NCBI GenBank assembly: GCA_964587105.1 | Contig: CAZPKG010000009.1 | Location: 88,529-152,528, forward strand | DNA from: JABWCQ01 sp964587105 | GTDB lineage: Bacteria > Electryoneota > RPQS01 | DNA length: 64,000 bases | Reading direction: 5' to 3' | In this document: in pieces, positions 14,174-23,712 of the stretch | Position numbering within the stretch: position 1 is the stretch's first letter | Layout of the letters: every line of letters begins with the position of its first letter | Position numbers and translations under genes: made by a program | The notes under the pieces: model-generated | What the model was told of the DNA's origin: nothing | The model's database searches: none | Seen by the model: only the letters and a program-made list of their open reading frames with translations

Positions 14174-14668
14174 ATGACTGAACAAGAGATGATGGAAAAC
14201 TGGATGCGCAACGCCACGCCTGGGCCGCAGCACGCCAAGCTTGCCAAGGAAGCCGGTGAATACGAAGTCAGTATGGTCGAGCGCGGACAGCCGATGACAG
14301 GTCATGCGAAGATCGAGATGATTCTCGATGGCCGCGTGCAAGTGCAGCACTTCACGATGGACTACAACGGTATGCCGTTCAAAGGATTCGGTATGACCGG
14401 TTTTGATAACTTCACCCAGCGCTATTGGTTCACGTGGAATGATAACATGTCCACCGGACTTTATTCGCTCTATGGCGTCGAAGAAGACGGCGGCAAGCGC
14501 ATCGTCTTTCAGGGAAAGATGGACAAGCCCGGCCTGAACATGAAGCAATGTGACACCAAGCACGTCTTCACCTACTTGAATGACAACGAATTCAAGATGG
14601 AAATCTGGGACTTCCCCGGCACTCCCGATGAGAAGAAGACGATGGACATGACCTACAAGCGCAAGTAG
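14174..14668 (+). CDS. DUF1579 family protein without signal peptide, copy 3
   Basis: A 164-residue DUF1579 paralogue starting at ATG 14174 with AAAGGGAG upstream. It begins directly at the mature region (MTEQEMMENWMRNATPGPQH) and lacks the signal peptide of copies 1 and 2, so it is predicted cytoplasmic unless translation starts further upstream. The barrel motifs are kept: HAKLAKEAGEYEVSMVE, YNGMPFKGFGMTGFDNF, FTWNDNMSTGLY and GTPDEKKTMDMTYKRK. Two palindromic repeats fill the space where the missing signal-peptide region would be. The operon ends at the terminator at 14694. Confidence 0.85.
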   Translation: MTEQEMMENWMRNATPGPQHAKLAKEAGEYEVSMVERGQPMTGHAKIEMILDGRVQVQHFTMDYNGMPFKGFGMTGFDNFTQRYWFTWNDNMSTGLYSLYGVEEDGGKRIVFQGKMDKPGLNMKQCDTKHVFTYLNDNEFKMEIWDFPGTPDEKKTMDMTYKRK

Positions 14669-14693
14669 ATTTCGATAACGGATCAATAAAAAG

Positions 14694-14721
14694 GCGGGGC
14701 GAACCAAATGGTTCGCCCCGC
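14694..14721 (+). terminator. Intrinsic terminator of DUF1579 operon
   Basis: A 13-bp stem GCGGGGCGAACCA / TGGTTCGCCCCGC with a two-base apex, followed by TTAATTT. Confidence 0.85.
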
Positions 14722-14780
14722 TTAATTTATCCTAACCGCAAATCTCAAGCATTTGCGTCAGCGCATCGACGTAATCAGGC

Positions 14781-14822
14781 ACCGCCGAGTCGGGTTAAGG
14801 TCCGCCGCAACCCGACCGGAAC
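14781..14822 (+). repeat. Palindromic repeat family P2, copy 2
   Basis: CCGCCGAGTCGGGTTAAG ... CAACCCGACCGGAA. Compared with the copies at 3930 and 23600, one C-G pair is replaced by T-A on both arms (GTCGGGTT / AACCCGAC), so pairing is kept. Confidence 0.85.
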
Positions 14823-14832
14823 GTGTAGCAGC

Positions 14833-17040
14833 TTACTTCAACAGCATCAACTTGTGTGTGCTGTGGAAGACGCCGGACTGAACGCGCGCGAAGTACATAC
14901 CGGACGGCAGATCAGCGCCGCCGAATTGCACGGTATGATAGCCTGCTTGCATACGGCCCATGTTCATCTCACGAACCAACTGGCCCGCGATGTTGAACAC
15001 CAAAATACGCGTATCCGAGGCCTGTGGTACCGCGATGCGGAAATTGGTCTGCGGGTTAAACGGATTCGGGAACACCTTGACGGCAAACTCCGTCGGAATT
15101 TCGGCATTCTCGCCAACCGGCAGCGGACCACGAATCGAACCGCCCGACTGACCTGAACCCCAGCGACCGCTACCATCGCAAGTCGGGTGCGACAAGCCAA
15201 AGCCCGTCACGGTTTCGCCAGCGCCTGCGGCAACTGTCGAAGAGTAAACAATTGAATCAAGTCCGTTCACTACAACCGTCCAGCCCGTCGGTGCCGTCGC
15301 AGTGGTGCCTTCGCAATAGTCGCGAATCACAACGCGGTTCAAGCAACCCGTCAACACGGTCATCGAGTAGGTCCAGTTCGGCGGACCGGCCGTCACGAGC
15401 GTAAACGTCGCTGTACCCGTTCCTGCGGCCAAGCGTGTTCCACCGTTACCCGTTGCAACAGCGCCAGTACCGCACTCGTTGATACCAACGACTGTATAGG
15501 TTCTGGTCTGTCCTGCAACTGCGGTAAAATCATCATACACGTTGACGTCACCGGCAACCGTACCGATTTCCACGTTCTGACGACGGATGCTGTAGCTGTC
15601 AGCTTCCGGCAAGTCAGTCCACGTTACATGAACACGGTCACACAGGTTATCCGAAGCAACAATACCCGTCACCTGCGCCGGCGGTCCAAGGCGCGTGCCC
15701 GAGACACCAGGATTCGGCTGAAGCGTGCCATTGCCGCAGAGATTCTTGGCACGAACTTGGAAAGTTCCAGTGCCCACGGGAGCCGCATAGCAGAACGTGA
15801 AGTTCGGGCCACCAACGTTATCAACCGCGCCCGCACGTGCGTTGTTGCGGAAAATTTCGAATGAATCCGCATCTGCACAAGTAGCCGTCCACGTAATACA
15901 AACTTCATCGCAATCGTCATCCGATGCGTCAACGTTCGTAATCGTACAATTCGGACCGGCACCCGCCGCGCCGTTGTCGCAAGAGCGTACGCCTTCTGCA
16001 TGAACTTCCGGCGCACTGAAGCACGTCGGCGAAGTTCCGGCCACGCAGTAGTTCGCGGTACCCGGCAGTGGTGAGTTATCAAAATACTGCTCTTGGAAAC
16101 CCGCGTTGTGGTTGTCCATAGTGGTCAGCAAAACATCATTACGATAGATCCTGAACGAGTCAAGGCCAAGCACCGTGTTGACCGTCCATCTAACTTCCAC
16201 GCGACCGCACTGATCATCCGAAGCCGTCATGTTCTGCGGCGTCGGCGGAGTTACAACCTTGCGTCCAGTTGTCGTGATTCTCGTCGAGTAAGCCGTATCG
16301 GCATCTTGCCCTGTGCCGCAAATGCGAAATGCGCGCACACCGTAGGTGTGATCCTGACCACCAACACTCTGAGTATCAACATAGCGCGTGTTCGCCGCGC
16401 CGGAAATGTAATGGTAAGGTTCTTCGTTGTCAATCAAGACGCGATAACCAGCGATATTGTCCTGAATATGAGTCCACGTCACAACGATTGAATCACATCC
16501 GCCAACTGTTGCGGATAAGTTTTCCACAGACGGCGGATTCGGACAGCCGGCGCACTCACCTGTGAAGCAAGTAAACGGAATTTCGCCTTCGCCTTCACCG
16601 AAGAGATAGGTGTTCAAACCTGTCTCAATGATAAACGCGGCGCTCTGCCAGTAAATTCCTTGGCCGGGCAAACAGACGCGCAGCCAGTACGACGGATTTC
16701 CTGTCACGCCAGGAACCGGAATACCGGAAGCCATAGTAAACATCGGGTCAGTCAAGAAGCCGCCCGGAAAATCAAACTCGCCACCGTTAAGTTCAAACTG
16801 GTTGAAGTTAACCTGTAAAAAGCCGGGGCCCTCGGTCGGCTGCCTGTCATCAGGCGTCGGGCCATCACCGAGCGAGTCCCACATAATCTGGACGGTTGAA
16901 CCGTCCGGTACGAAATCGCCGCTGCCGCAACCAAGCGTTAATGCTTGGCTGAAGTTAGCAAGCTCGGCATTAAACTGCGCGTTCGCGACAGTCGCTCCCA
17001 GCAGCATGCAAAACATTAAAAAAGCAAATCTTAGACGCAT
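14833..17040 (-). CDS. Secreted FN3-repeat protein with type IX sorting domain
   Basis: A 735-residue protein from ATG 17040, which has AGGAG six bases upstream; the GTG just before is too close to it. A signal peptide (MRLRFAFLMFCMLLGATVANA) is followed by a domain of about 130 residues and then at least four fibronectin-III-like repeats (about 165-260, 265-355, 370-455, 460-545), each with the pattern ASDD(Q/D/N)C-(G/D)-V-V-W(T) and a Cys pair. The C-terminus is a type IX secretion sorting domain: VFPNPFNPQTNFRIAVP, SGMYFARVQSG and KLMLLK. It is therefore predicted to be exported across the outer membrane and surface attached. Single gene; the substrate is unknown. Confidence 0.88.
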   Translation of the reverse strand: MRLRFAFLMFCMLLGATVANAQFNAELANFSQALTLGCGSGDFVPDGSTVQIMWDSLGDGPTPDDRQPTEGPGFLQVNFNQFELNGGEFDFPGGFLTDPMFTMASGIPVPGVTGNPSYWLRVCLPGQGIYWQSAAFIIETGLNTYLFGEGEGEIPFTCFTGECAGCPNPPSVENLSATVGGCDSIVVTWTHIQDNIAGYRVLIDNEEPYHYISGAANTRYVDTQSVGGQDHTYGVRAFRICGTGQDADTAYSTRITTTGRKVVTPPTPQNMTASDDQCGRVEVRWTVNTVLGLDSFRIYRNDVLLTTMDNHNAGFQEQYFDNSPLPGTANYCVAGTSPTCFSAPEVHAEGVRSCDNGAAGAGPNCTITNVDASDDDCDEVCITWTATCADADSFEIFRNNARAGAVDNVGGPNFTFCYAAPVGTGTFQVRAKNLCGNGTLQPNPGVSGTRLGPPAQVTGIVASDNLCDRVHVTWTDLPEADSYSIRRQNVEIGTVAGDVNVYDDFTAVAGQTRTYTVVGINECGTGAVATGNGGTRLAAGTGTATFTLVTAGPPNWTYSMTVLTGCLNRVVIRDYCEGTTATAPTGWTVVVNGLDSIVYSSTVAAGAGETVTGFGLSHPTCDGSGRWGSGQSGGSIRGPLPVGENAEIPTEFAVKVFPNPFNPQTNFRIAVPQASDTRILVFNIAGQLVREMNMGRMQAGYHTVQFGGADLPSGMYFARVQSGVFHSTHKLMLLK

Positions 17041-17233
17041 CACGAACTCCTGTTTGGTCGAGACATGTTATGAGGATAATGCGATAATTTAGAACATATC
17101 ATCTGAAAAGTCAACTCAAACTCACTCAATTTCCTGAAGTTAAGACCATTTTTGTCCGGTCTTGACACTCCGAAAACATAGTGAGTTAAGAGTAGATTAT
17201 TCAGAAATGTAGGAAGAGGGAAACAAAGAGAGG

Positions 17234-18460
17234 TTAAGCGGAAGCCGAGCGGGTGGCCAGAATGCCTCTTGCCAGCAGGTAACCTGCCAGCAAAAACTCA
17301 AGCATTCCGCCCAAAAATAGCACCAAACTGTAGGCATGGAGACTGGAGTACCAAAGCATAAACAGCGACAGCAAACCACCGGAGACAATCGGTCCTAACA
17401 GAAACCCCAACGCTCCCGCCGACGTAAATCCTCCCATCGAGGTCGCTAAATGACCTTGTGGAGCAGCGCTGGCCGAAAGCTGTAACGTCGGAATGAACAT
17501 CACTGCCGAAGATGCTCCGAGAGCGAACATCCAGACGATCAGCCACGGCGGATTAACCCAACCGACCGTTGCGAAGAATAATCCGTAAATCAGCGACCCC
17601 CAGAGCAGAAGTTGCGGCTGCGAGTAGCGTTTCGAAAGCCTGATTACAAACGGACACAACAGCCCCATCGTCAGCATAAACGCGGCGATATGACCACCAA
17701 TCTGCCCGGGACTGAAACTGAATTTTTGCGCCATCAAAATCGGAAATGAAGCCACAAAAAATCCGACGGTAAACCGATCCATGAATGCGAACAGATACGG
17801 CAATCGCAAGCGCGGCTCTTTGGTCAGAAGCTTCAAAATCTCACTGACTGGCTGACGTTGAGCCAAGCCCTGTGACGGCACCACCACAGCAAATGACGCC
17901 AATCCCACCAGTAGCATCAGCGCTCCGCCGAGCGACAGCGAATAGACCGGCGACATCGAACCGAGCCATCCGCCAATCGGCGATCCCAACGCCACACCAA
18001 ATGTAATTGCGGCCCCAACAATCCCCATTGCCTTGCTACGGTTTTCAGTCGGAGCACCCGCAATTCCCAACAAAATCGAAAGCGCGCCGATGTGAAAAAT
18101 CCCCTCGATGAACCGCAAGGCCATCAACGAAGCAAAGTCCGGCATGTGCGGCATCAGCAAGAAGCACACTCCGTCCAGCATCGCCGCCGTTGCCACAAAC
18201 ATCCTCGGTTGGCCGAATTTGTCCGCCAAACTCCCCGCAATCGGAGCAAACAAGAATGCCGCCAACATGTTCGCCGACAAAAATGCATGTGTCCAAAACT
18301 CCGACACCCCGAACCCGTCCATCACAAACGGCTTCAAGATCGGCACCACCCCCGTCACCGGGAGCATGGTCAGAAAGATCAGAAACGGCTCTATGCGTAT
18401 GCGGCGATTCAACTTAAACAACAACTCGTAAAATGTGAGCAATGAGCCAGAATAAACCAA
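17234..18460 (-). CDS. MFS transporter
   Basis: A 408-residue membrane protein with about 12 hydrophobic helices, the standard length for the major facilitator superfamily. The loop after the second helix carries the family signature (GSLADKFGQPRMF, about residues 76-88), and a second FIEGIFHIGALSILLG stretch fits helix 4-5 of drug/metabolite exporters. The substrate cannot be read from the sequence; the layout resembles multidrug-efflux type members. The start is uncertain: TTG 18460 has only a weak ribosome site, and TTG codons a little downstream are alternatives. Single gene between a terminator at 18499 and the FN3 gene. Confidence 0.8.
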   Translation of the reverse strand: MVYSGSLLTFYELLFKLNRRIRIEPFLIFLTMLPVTGVVPILKPFVMDGFGVSEFWTHAFLSANMLAAFLFAPIAGSLADKFGQPRMFVATAAMLDGVCFLLMPHMPDFASLMALRFIEGIFHIGALSILLGIAGAPTENRSKAMGIVGAAITFGVALGSPIGGWLGSMSPVYSLSLGGALMLLVGLASFAVVVPSQGLAQRQPVSEILKLLTKEPRLRLPYLFAFMDRFTVGFFVASFPILMAQKFSFSPGQIGGHIAAFMLTMGLLCPFVIRLSKRYSQPQLLLWGSLIYGLFFATVGWVNPPWLIVWMFALGASSAVMFIPTLQLSASAAPQGHLATSMGGFTSAGALGFLLGPIVSGGLLSLFMLWYSSLHAYSLVLFLGGMLEFLLAGYLLARGILATRSASA

Positions 18461-18498
18461 TATCCGAGCAATATTTCAAGCGTCTAACAAATGAAAAT

Positions 18499-18519
18499 GC
18501 CCTGCGGGTTTCGCAGGGC
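18499..18519 (-). terminator. Intrinsic terminator of beta-helix gene
   Basis: Stem GCCCTGCG / CGCAGGGC followed on the minus strand by ATTTTCATTT. It lies 24 bases after the stop of the beta-helix protein. Confidence 0.75.
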
Positions 18520-18542
18520 AAGTTGAATCGTACTCAATCGGG

Positions 18543-20078
18543 CTATCTGATCAACGCGATCTTTTGCGAAGCCGCCACAGAATTGCGGACAACATCACGG
18601 ACTCTCACGAAATACACACCGCTCGGAAGTTGGTCCGCCCCGATTGAAAAATATTCTTGCCCGTAAACAGGCCCGCGATGAATTTCCAGCACGAGTTGTC
18701 CAAGTACGTTCGTGAGTTCAATTGAAGCGATAAACGGCTCCGGTACAAATAGCGAGAGCCTTGCCTCACCGTTGAACGGATTGGGATAAACACTAAATGT
18801 GAATTCGGTCGGCAGCTCAATTCGCTCTTCAACCGCGTCTATCAAGAACGATGTGTCCGGATACCACGGCTCAAAAATCACCGAATCCGAAACTCGATCC
18901 CCCAGCCCGCCAGGATTCAGAGTCGGATGATACGGCCCCGTGCTGTCTCCCCAATAGTTCTGGCGAGCGTCAACCTGAACTCCCGCTTGAACAGCATACT
19001 CAGTCTCAAGAAAGATGTTCCGGCGAAGAACTGTGGAATCGGACTCAACATGTACCGCACCCACAACGCTGCCCGTGAGATTCCGAAATGAGTTATTCTC
19101 GATAACCGCGTTTCCCTCAACAACGGATATAGCCTTGGCAAACGCCGAGTTCACAACACAATTTTCAAAAGAGTTGCGTGTGAATTCTGTTGGCGTTTGT
19201 GGATTACATACATCGTTAAGTGAAACTAAGTAATCGCGACACACAACATTCCTGAACGTATTGCCGGTGAATTCAATCGAGCCGTCGCACGCAGACTCAA
19301 GCGCCACTATACCCTGATGGTCATCTGTGATATCTTCAAAGATATTGTTTGCTATCGACCCGCTCGCATTAGCAAGGAACAATCGCGTAGATTCTCCGTT
19401 TGCGAGTGGGCCGAAGACGCAATTCTGAATGTCAACATGACCGTTCGATGATACAAGATACTGAATTGACTCGCCACTCACACTGCAGGAGGACAGTAGC
19501 AATGTTTGGTCAACAGCGATCAACGCAAACCCAATTCCACTGAACGCGCACAATTCTGCCCGCAGACCTCCGCTGCTTGTCACGCAACCACTTCGCGCAC
19601 TGTTAAATTCGCTTGACATGACCGTGATAAGCTGGCTGGACCGAATGGGAGCATGAACAGAATCGAAAAAACAGTGATGGAAGACCACATTGCTCGCACT
19701 AACGATGACTCCGCCTGTCAGTGTGCCCGGCCTTCGCGGAAACATCTGCGCGCCGTTCCGAAACAAAATCGAGTCTATTTGCATGGAAGCCGTCGAAACT
19801 TTTAGGCAAACGAGCGAATCAGAACCCGGAAGAAGTGTCGGATCAATCACGACAGGGGTCTGTGAAAATGGCGATGTAGCACCAATCAGAACAACTTGAA
19901 CGGATGGCGCGACTAACGCTTCACTGTACACCCCTGATGCAACAAGTACTGTGTCATTTTCCGCACACGAATCAAACGCGGACTGGATAGAATTTACTTC
20001 GAATGGCACTGACCAAAGTCGGGCATGCAATTTCAACGAGATTAGCAACGAGGCCGCACACAAAATCACTAATCGCAT
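18543..20078 (-). CDS. Secreted beta-helix protein with type IX sorting domain
   Basis: A 511-residue protein taken from ATG 20078 (MRLVILCAASLLISLKLHA), which gives a clean signal peptide; a start 42 bases upstream would add a polar stretch. Residues 25-410 look like a right-handed parallel beta-helix: SIQSAFDSCAENDTVLVASG at the front is the cap seen in pectate-lyase-like proteins, followed by repeated short strand-turn units such as NNIFEDI, NTFRNV, NSFENC, NSFRNL. NYWGDSTGPYHP is a typical motif near the end of such helices. The C-terminus is a type IX sorting domain (SVYPNPFNGEARL, SGVYFVRVRD). It overlaps the upstream Cys-rich gene by 10 bases, implying coupled translation. Confidence 0.85.
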   Translation of the reverse strand: MRLVILCAASLLISLKLHARLWSVPFEVNSIQSAFDSCAENDTVLVASGVYSEALVAPSVQVVLIGATSPFSQTPVVIDPTLLPGSDSLVCLKVSTASMQIDSILFRNGAQMFPRRPGTLTGGVIVSASNVVFHHCFFDSVHAPIRSSQLITVMSSEFNSARSGCVTSSGGLRAELCAFSGIGFALIAVDQTLLLSSCSVSGESIQYLVSSNGHVDIQNCVFGPLANGESTRLFLANASGSIANNIFEDITDDHQGIVALESACDGSIEFTGNTFRNVVCRDYLVSLNDVCNPQTPTEFTRNSFENCVVNSAFAKAISVVEGNAVIENNSFRNLTGSVVGAVHVESDSTVLRRNIFLETEYAVQAGVQVDARQNYWGDSTGPYHPTLNPGGLGDRVSDSVIFEPWYPDTSFLIDAVEERIELPTEFTFSVYPNPFNGEARLSLFVPEPFIASIELTNVLGQLVLEIHRGPVYGQEYFSIGADQLPSGVYFVRVRDVVRNSVAASQKIALIR

Positions 20079-20536
20079 GATGTGACAGAAGAAAGAACTA
20101 GAGTGGCTTTTGCAAGACAATCAGTTTCACAATCATTGCATGTAAACGTTGGGCATGTAACTTTACAAACATACAGCTTGTATTCCTTGTTCGCCTCAAG
20201 GTAGAAAGCATTCTCTTCTGATTGACAGCATTCAAAACCACATGGGTCACCGTCGCATGCTGACGTATGACAATTCGAGTTGTTTATTCGAGTTCCACTA
20301 TCATAGACATTTGCACATGTTCTACAATTCTTGCAAGACTCGGAACCGCAATCCAATTGTACATTTAGGCAATAGCATCCCGAGCAAGGAATCGTAAACG
20401 TAGTAACCGAGCATCCATCAGTGCTAAAACAGTCGTGGTCATCTGTGCAAGTCAAGTCAGATCCTGTGACGTTGAAGGTGCATTGCCCAAACGCACTCAT
20501 CGCGCTAATCACTAAGCAGAAAAAAAACAGCTTCAT
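20069..20536 (-). CDS. Small Cys-rich secreted protein
   Basis: A 155-residue protein from ATG 20536, giving a signal peptide (MKLFFFCLVISAMSAFG). The mature part has 22 cysteines in about 137 residues, often as CxxC or CxC pairs (CSGCYC, CKNCRTC, CDGDPCGFECC, CNDCETDC). This density suggests either many disulfides or metal binding after export. No family recognised. Its end overlaps the start of the beta-helix surface protein by 10 bases, so the two are co-expressed and may act together at the cell surface. An in-frame start at 20602 would place extra polar residues before the signal and is less likely. Confidence 0.75.
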   Translation of the reverse strand: MKLFFFCLVISAMSAFGQCTFNVTGSDLTCTDDHDCFSTDGCSVTTFTIPCSGCYCLNVQLDCGSESCKNCRTCANVYDSGTRINNSNCHTSACDGDPCGFECCQSEENAFYLEANKEYKLYVCKVTCPTFTCNDCETDCLAKATLVLSSVTSCD

Positions 20537-20638
20537 AGCCGACCCGCCTTCCTCTTTTTGTGCTTTGTTGACCCACCTGCCACAGTATAGCACAGAATTC
20601 ACCCGATGTCAAGTGTTTTTGCCCACCACGAAAAATTC

Positions 20639-21826
20639 CTACACCACCTCATACATCTTCAGCAAAATCTCATTCTCCACAAACCAACCTTCCGGAGTGA
20701 GTTTGAAAGTTGTCTCATCAAGCTCGCGCAAATGCTCAGGCAATCGCGTCGCCGCATCCCACAATGCCCGCGCATGTTTGCCGCCCCACGCAAGGTGACA
20801 ATCATCCCACAAAATTCCCTCTTTGCGTCTCAGTCGCACCGAAATCCACTCTTCCCATCGCACGCGTTCGCTGTTCCGCCACTCCCGGTCAACACACGAT
20901 TCGTTCGCCAACACGCGCCGTTCGTATTCGTGCAAATCCGCCACATTGGCAAATCGTCTCGTCACGCCGTCAAACGAATGCGCCGACGGGCCGAATCCCA
21001 AATACGGTTTCCCTTCCCAATAGACTTGATTGTGTATCGAGCGAAATCCCGCTTTCGCAAAATTGGAAACTTCGTAGTGCTCAAAGCCCGCCTGCTCAAG
21101 CTTTTCGTGTGTGAGCAAATAAAGTTCAGCTTCAAAATCCTGCGAAAGCGGCTCCAAGACTCCCTGCGCGTGCCATCTGCCGAACGGTGTCTGCTCGTGG
21201 TATTCGAGATTGTAAAGCGAAACATGATCCGGCTCGCACGCAAGCAGTTGCTCTATATCCGCAAGCCATTCGTCTTTCGTTTCACCCGGTAATCCGAAAA
21301 TCAAATCCATCGAGAGATTTGTAAATCCCGCCGCGCGCGCATGTTTGACCGTTTGCAAAGTCTCTTCTGCCGTATGATCACGATACAGCAAATGCAATTT
21401 CCGATTCGACAACGACTGCGCACCCAACGAGAGTCTGTTCACGCCAACTTTACGCAATTGTTGTAATCCCGTGAGCGTCAAGGTCCCCGGATTCGCTTCC
21501 AGCGTCACCTCACAATCACGAATATCCCCAATCCGCGAGACCGCTTCAAGCAGACTCGCCAGCTGTTCCGGTGAGTGCAGCGACGGTGTCCCACCCCCGA
21601 AATAAACGGACGTCACAGGTGGGCTTGCCCAACTCGATTCTCGGGCCAAACTTGCCGATAACTCTGAGAGAATCAGCTCGCAAATCCGCGCCAAATCGCC
21701 CCGTCTGGGGACTTTCTTGAAGAAGTCACAGTACGGGCAAAGCCGACGGCAGAACGGGAGATGTAAGTATATTGCGACTGGCACTGCTCTTGCCTTATAT
21801 GGCATATGCGATGTAGGGTCTCGCAT
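20639..21826 (-). CDS. hemW: HemW-like radical SAM heme chaperone
   Basis: A 395-residue radical SAM protein of the HemN/HemW superfamily. The cluster-binding motif CxxxCxYC is clear (FCRRLCPYCDF, residues 26-36), followed by YFGGGTPS, the SAM-binding GGGTP box, LEANPGT, NRLSLGAQS, and DLIFGLPGET. The C-terminal HemW domain is present (YEVSNFAKAGFRSIHNQVYW, GFGPSAHSF). The CxYCDF form without an additional Cys fits HemW, which delivers heme, rather than the oxygen-independent coproporphyrinogen oxidase HemN. The start is uncertain between GTG 21832, ATG 21826 and ATG 21805; none has a strong ribosome site. Divergent from the histidine kinase. Confidence 0.88.
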   Translation of the reverse strand: MRDPTSHMPYKARAVPVAIYLHLPFCRRLCPYCDFFKKVPRRGDLARICELILSELSASLARESSWASPPVTSVYFGGGTPSLHSPEQLASLLEAVSRIGDIRDCEVTLEANPGTLTLTGLQQLRKVGVNRLSLGAQSLSNRKLHLLYRDHTAEETLQTVKHARAAGFTNLSMDLIFGLPGETKDEWLADIEQLLACEPDHVSLYNLEYHEQTPFGRWHAQGVLEPLSQDFEAELYLLTHEKLEQAGFEHYEVSNFAKAGFRSIHNQVYWEGKPYLGFGPSAHSFDGVTRRFANVADLHEYERRVLANESCVDREWRNSERVRWEEWISVRLRRKEGILWDDCHLAWGGKHARALWDAATRLPEHLRELDETTFKLTPEGWFVENEILLKMYEVV

Positions 21827-21932
21827 GTCCACGGTGTAACTAATTGTTTTATTTAACTCAGACTTGGCCGTTTTTCAGGCTGGGGCAAAAGCACCAGTCA
21901 CACGGGCAAAGTCTGCCATTTTTGAGCCACGA

Positions 21933-23594
21933 ATGATCCCTGACCCCAAGAGTGCCGAACTGCAAAAGTCGGAGCTTGCCAGCAAGACCGGACAGGTGAA
22001 CTCCGTCCCGGCCTCGCCTGCCTCCTCTGACAGCGCAAAACGGGCTCGCGGGTTAGCCGGTTTGATTACCGGACTCTTGGGAAGAAACGGCTCCAAAACG
22101 CCTGACGCGGATCAAGCGGACCAACCACCCGAACTGCTCGACCTCCTGCTCGAAGGCCCCGACGCAATCGTCGTCGTTCACTGTGAGCAGGGTCAAATCA
22201 TCGAAGCCAGCAAGAAATTCTGCGAGTGGTCAGGCCGCACGCGGGATGAACTTCTCGACCGCTCCCTCTTGCTCTTCTTCCCTGACAGCGAACGCAAAAT
22301 CGTGCGCACGCTCTACGAAGATGCAGGCGCCGGCGGAGTACACGTCGTCGAAATTACTTCGACCGATCACAACACAACACCACGCCTGATTGAATTCACA
22401 GCTCGCCGTTCCGACTCCGGAAACGGCGAGTTTGCGCTTTTGGTGGGCCGCGACGTCGGTGAACGCGCCCTCTCCGAACGCTATCTCCGCACCGAACGCG
22501 ACCGCATGAGCCTGTTCATTCGAGCGATGCGCGACGGACTCGTTCTGCTCAATATCAGCGGCGATATCGTCTATGTCAATCCCACGATGGAAACGTTTTT
22601 CGAGTCGTATGAACTCGCCGTCGTCTGCCATCGCTGGCTGAAAGAGTTTTCCAGAGACGATCGCTCCGACCTGCAAGGTTTGACTTCTGCTTACGGCGGC
22701 AAGACACTCAAGCTCGACGTCGGCGACGGACGCACGTTCTTGGTCACGCGCAGCTTCCTGTTTGAAACGGGCAAGCCCAGTCAAGTCATGCTGATGGCCA
22801 AAGACGTCACCGAGCAGGTGCTGATGGAACGACAGAATCATCTGCTTGAACTCGAACTCACGCGCGAATCCAAACTCGCCGAGTTCGGAATGCTCGTCGC
22901 AGGTATCGCCCACAATTTGAATGGCCCGCTGACCGGAATTTTAGGTCTGTGCGACCTGATGAAGATGCGCGGCTCAGCTTCAACAGAAATCGAGCAGATG
23001 CGCAAGCAAGCCACCGTCATGCGCGATCTGATTTCCAACCTGCTGACCAAATCACGCAACGAAAGCGAAGTTGAACCGCGCGAACTCGACGTGCGCGACA
23101 TCATCGAAACGGAATTGCGGTTCCTTGAAGGCAATCTCTTCTTCAAACATCAGATTACGCAGAATCTGTTGATTGCCGATAATCTGCCGACCATTTTCGG
23201 TGTGTATATCGATCTCTCGCAAGTCATCGGAAATCTTGTGCGCAACGCCATCGACGCGATGTATGAATCGCCCAAGAAGCATCTGACCGTCAAAGCTTAT
23301 GTGCAGGAACGATATCTTGTATTGCAGGTCGTTGACACCGGCTGCGGTATGTCAAAGGACGTCCAAGCGCACATCTTCGATCCGTTCTTCACCACCAAGC
23401 CTAAACAGCACGAGGCGCCCGAGGGCGTCCCAACCGGTACTGGTTTAGGGTTGTCTTCGTCGCGCACGATTCTCGCTCGCTACGGCGCGTTGCTTGACGT
23501 CGAATCCGAAGAAGGCTACGGCACTACTTTCACCGTTAGATTTCCCATTGGCAGAAAACCCGAGTTGCTCCCGCGCGGCGAAGCTCACCGCTAA
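21933..23594 (+). CDS. PAS-domain sensor histidine kinase (cytoplasmic)
   Basis: A 553-residue kinase with no membrane segment, so probably a cytoplasmic sensor. Two PAS-like domains: about residues 55-170 (LLLEGPDAIVVVHCEQGQII, CEWSGRTRDELL) and 180-290 (RAMRDGLVLLNISGDIVYVN). The HisKA box is AEFGMLVAGIAHNLNGPLTG, with the phospho-acceptor His in AHNLNGPL, of the NtrB type. ATPase boxes follow: N box NLVRNAIDAMYES, G1 DTGCGMS, F DPFFTTK, G2 GTGLGLSSS. No receiver domain or response-regulator neighbour is present, so it is an orphan here. ATG 21933 is chosen; TTG 21864 would add 23 residues. The P2 repeat begins six bases after the stop. Confidence 0.88.
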   Translation: MIPDPKSAELQKSELASKTGQVNSVPASPASSDSAKRARGLAGLITGLLGRNGSKTPDADQADQPPELLDLLLEGPDAIVVVHCEQGQIIEASKKFCEWSGRTRDELLDRSLLLFFPDSERKIVRTLYEDAGAGGVHVVEITSTDHNTTPRLIEFTARRSDSGNGEFALLVGRDVGERALSERYLRTERDRMSLFIRAMRDGLVLLNISGDIVYVNPTMETFFESYELAVVCHRWLKEFSRDDRSDLQGLTSAYGGKTLKLDVGDGRTFLVTRSFLFETGKPSQVMLMAKDVTEQVLMERQNHLLELELTRESKLAEFGMLVAGIAHNLNGPLTGILGLCDLMKMRGSASTEIEQMRKQATVMRDLISNLLTKSRNESEVEPRELDVRDIIETELRFLEGNLFFKHQITQNLLIADNLPTIFGVYIDLSQVIGNLVRNAIDAMYESPKKHLTVKAYVQERYLVLQVVDTGCGMSKDVQAHIFDPFFTTKPKQHEAPEGVPTGTGLGLSSSRTILARYGALLDVESEEGYGTTFTVRFPIGRKPELLPRGEAHR

Positions 23595-23599
23595 ATGCT

Positions 23600-23640
23600 C
23601 CGCCGAGCCGGGTTAAGTCTGCGCAACCCGGCCGGAATCT
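23600..23640 (+). repeat. Palindromic repeat family P2, copy 3
   Basis: CCGCCGAGCCGGGTTAAG ... CAACCCGGCCGGAAT, six bases after the histidine kinase stop and upstream of the true terminator. Confidence 0.85.
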
Positions 23641-23678
23641 GACTCAAATGTAGCACCTCAGGCTCTAATAAACAACTG

Positions 23679-23703
23679 AACGGCGACCCAATAGGTCGCC
23701 GTT
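23679..23703. terminator. Intrinsic terminator
   Basis: Stem AACGGCGACC / GGTCGCCGTT with loop CAATA, then TTTGTTTTG. It ends the histidine kinase and sits just before the convergent small gene ending at 23713. Confidence 0.85.
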
Positions 23704-23712
23704 TTTGTTTTG

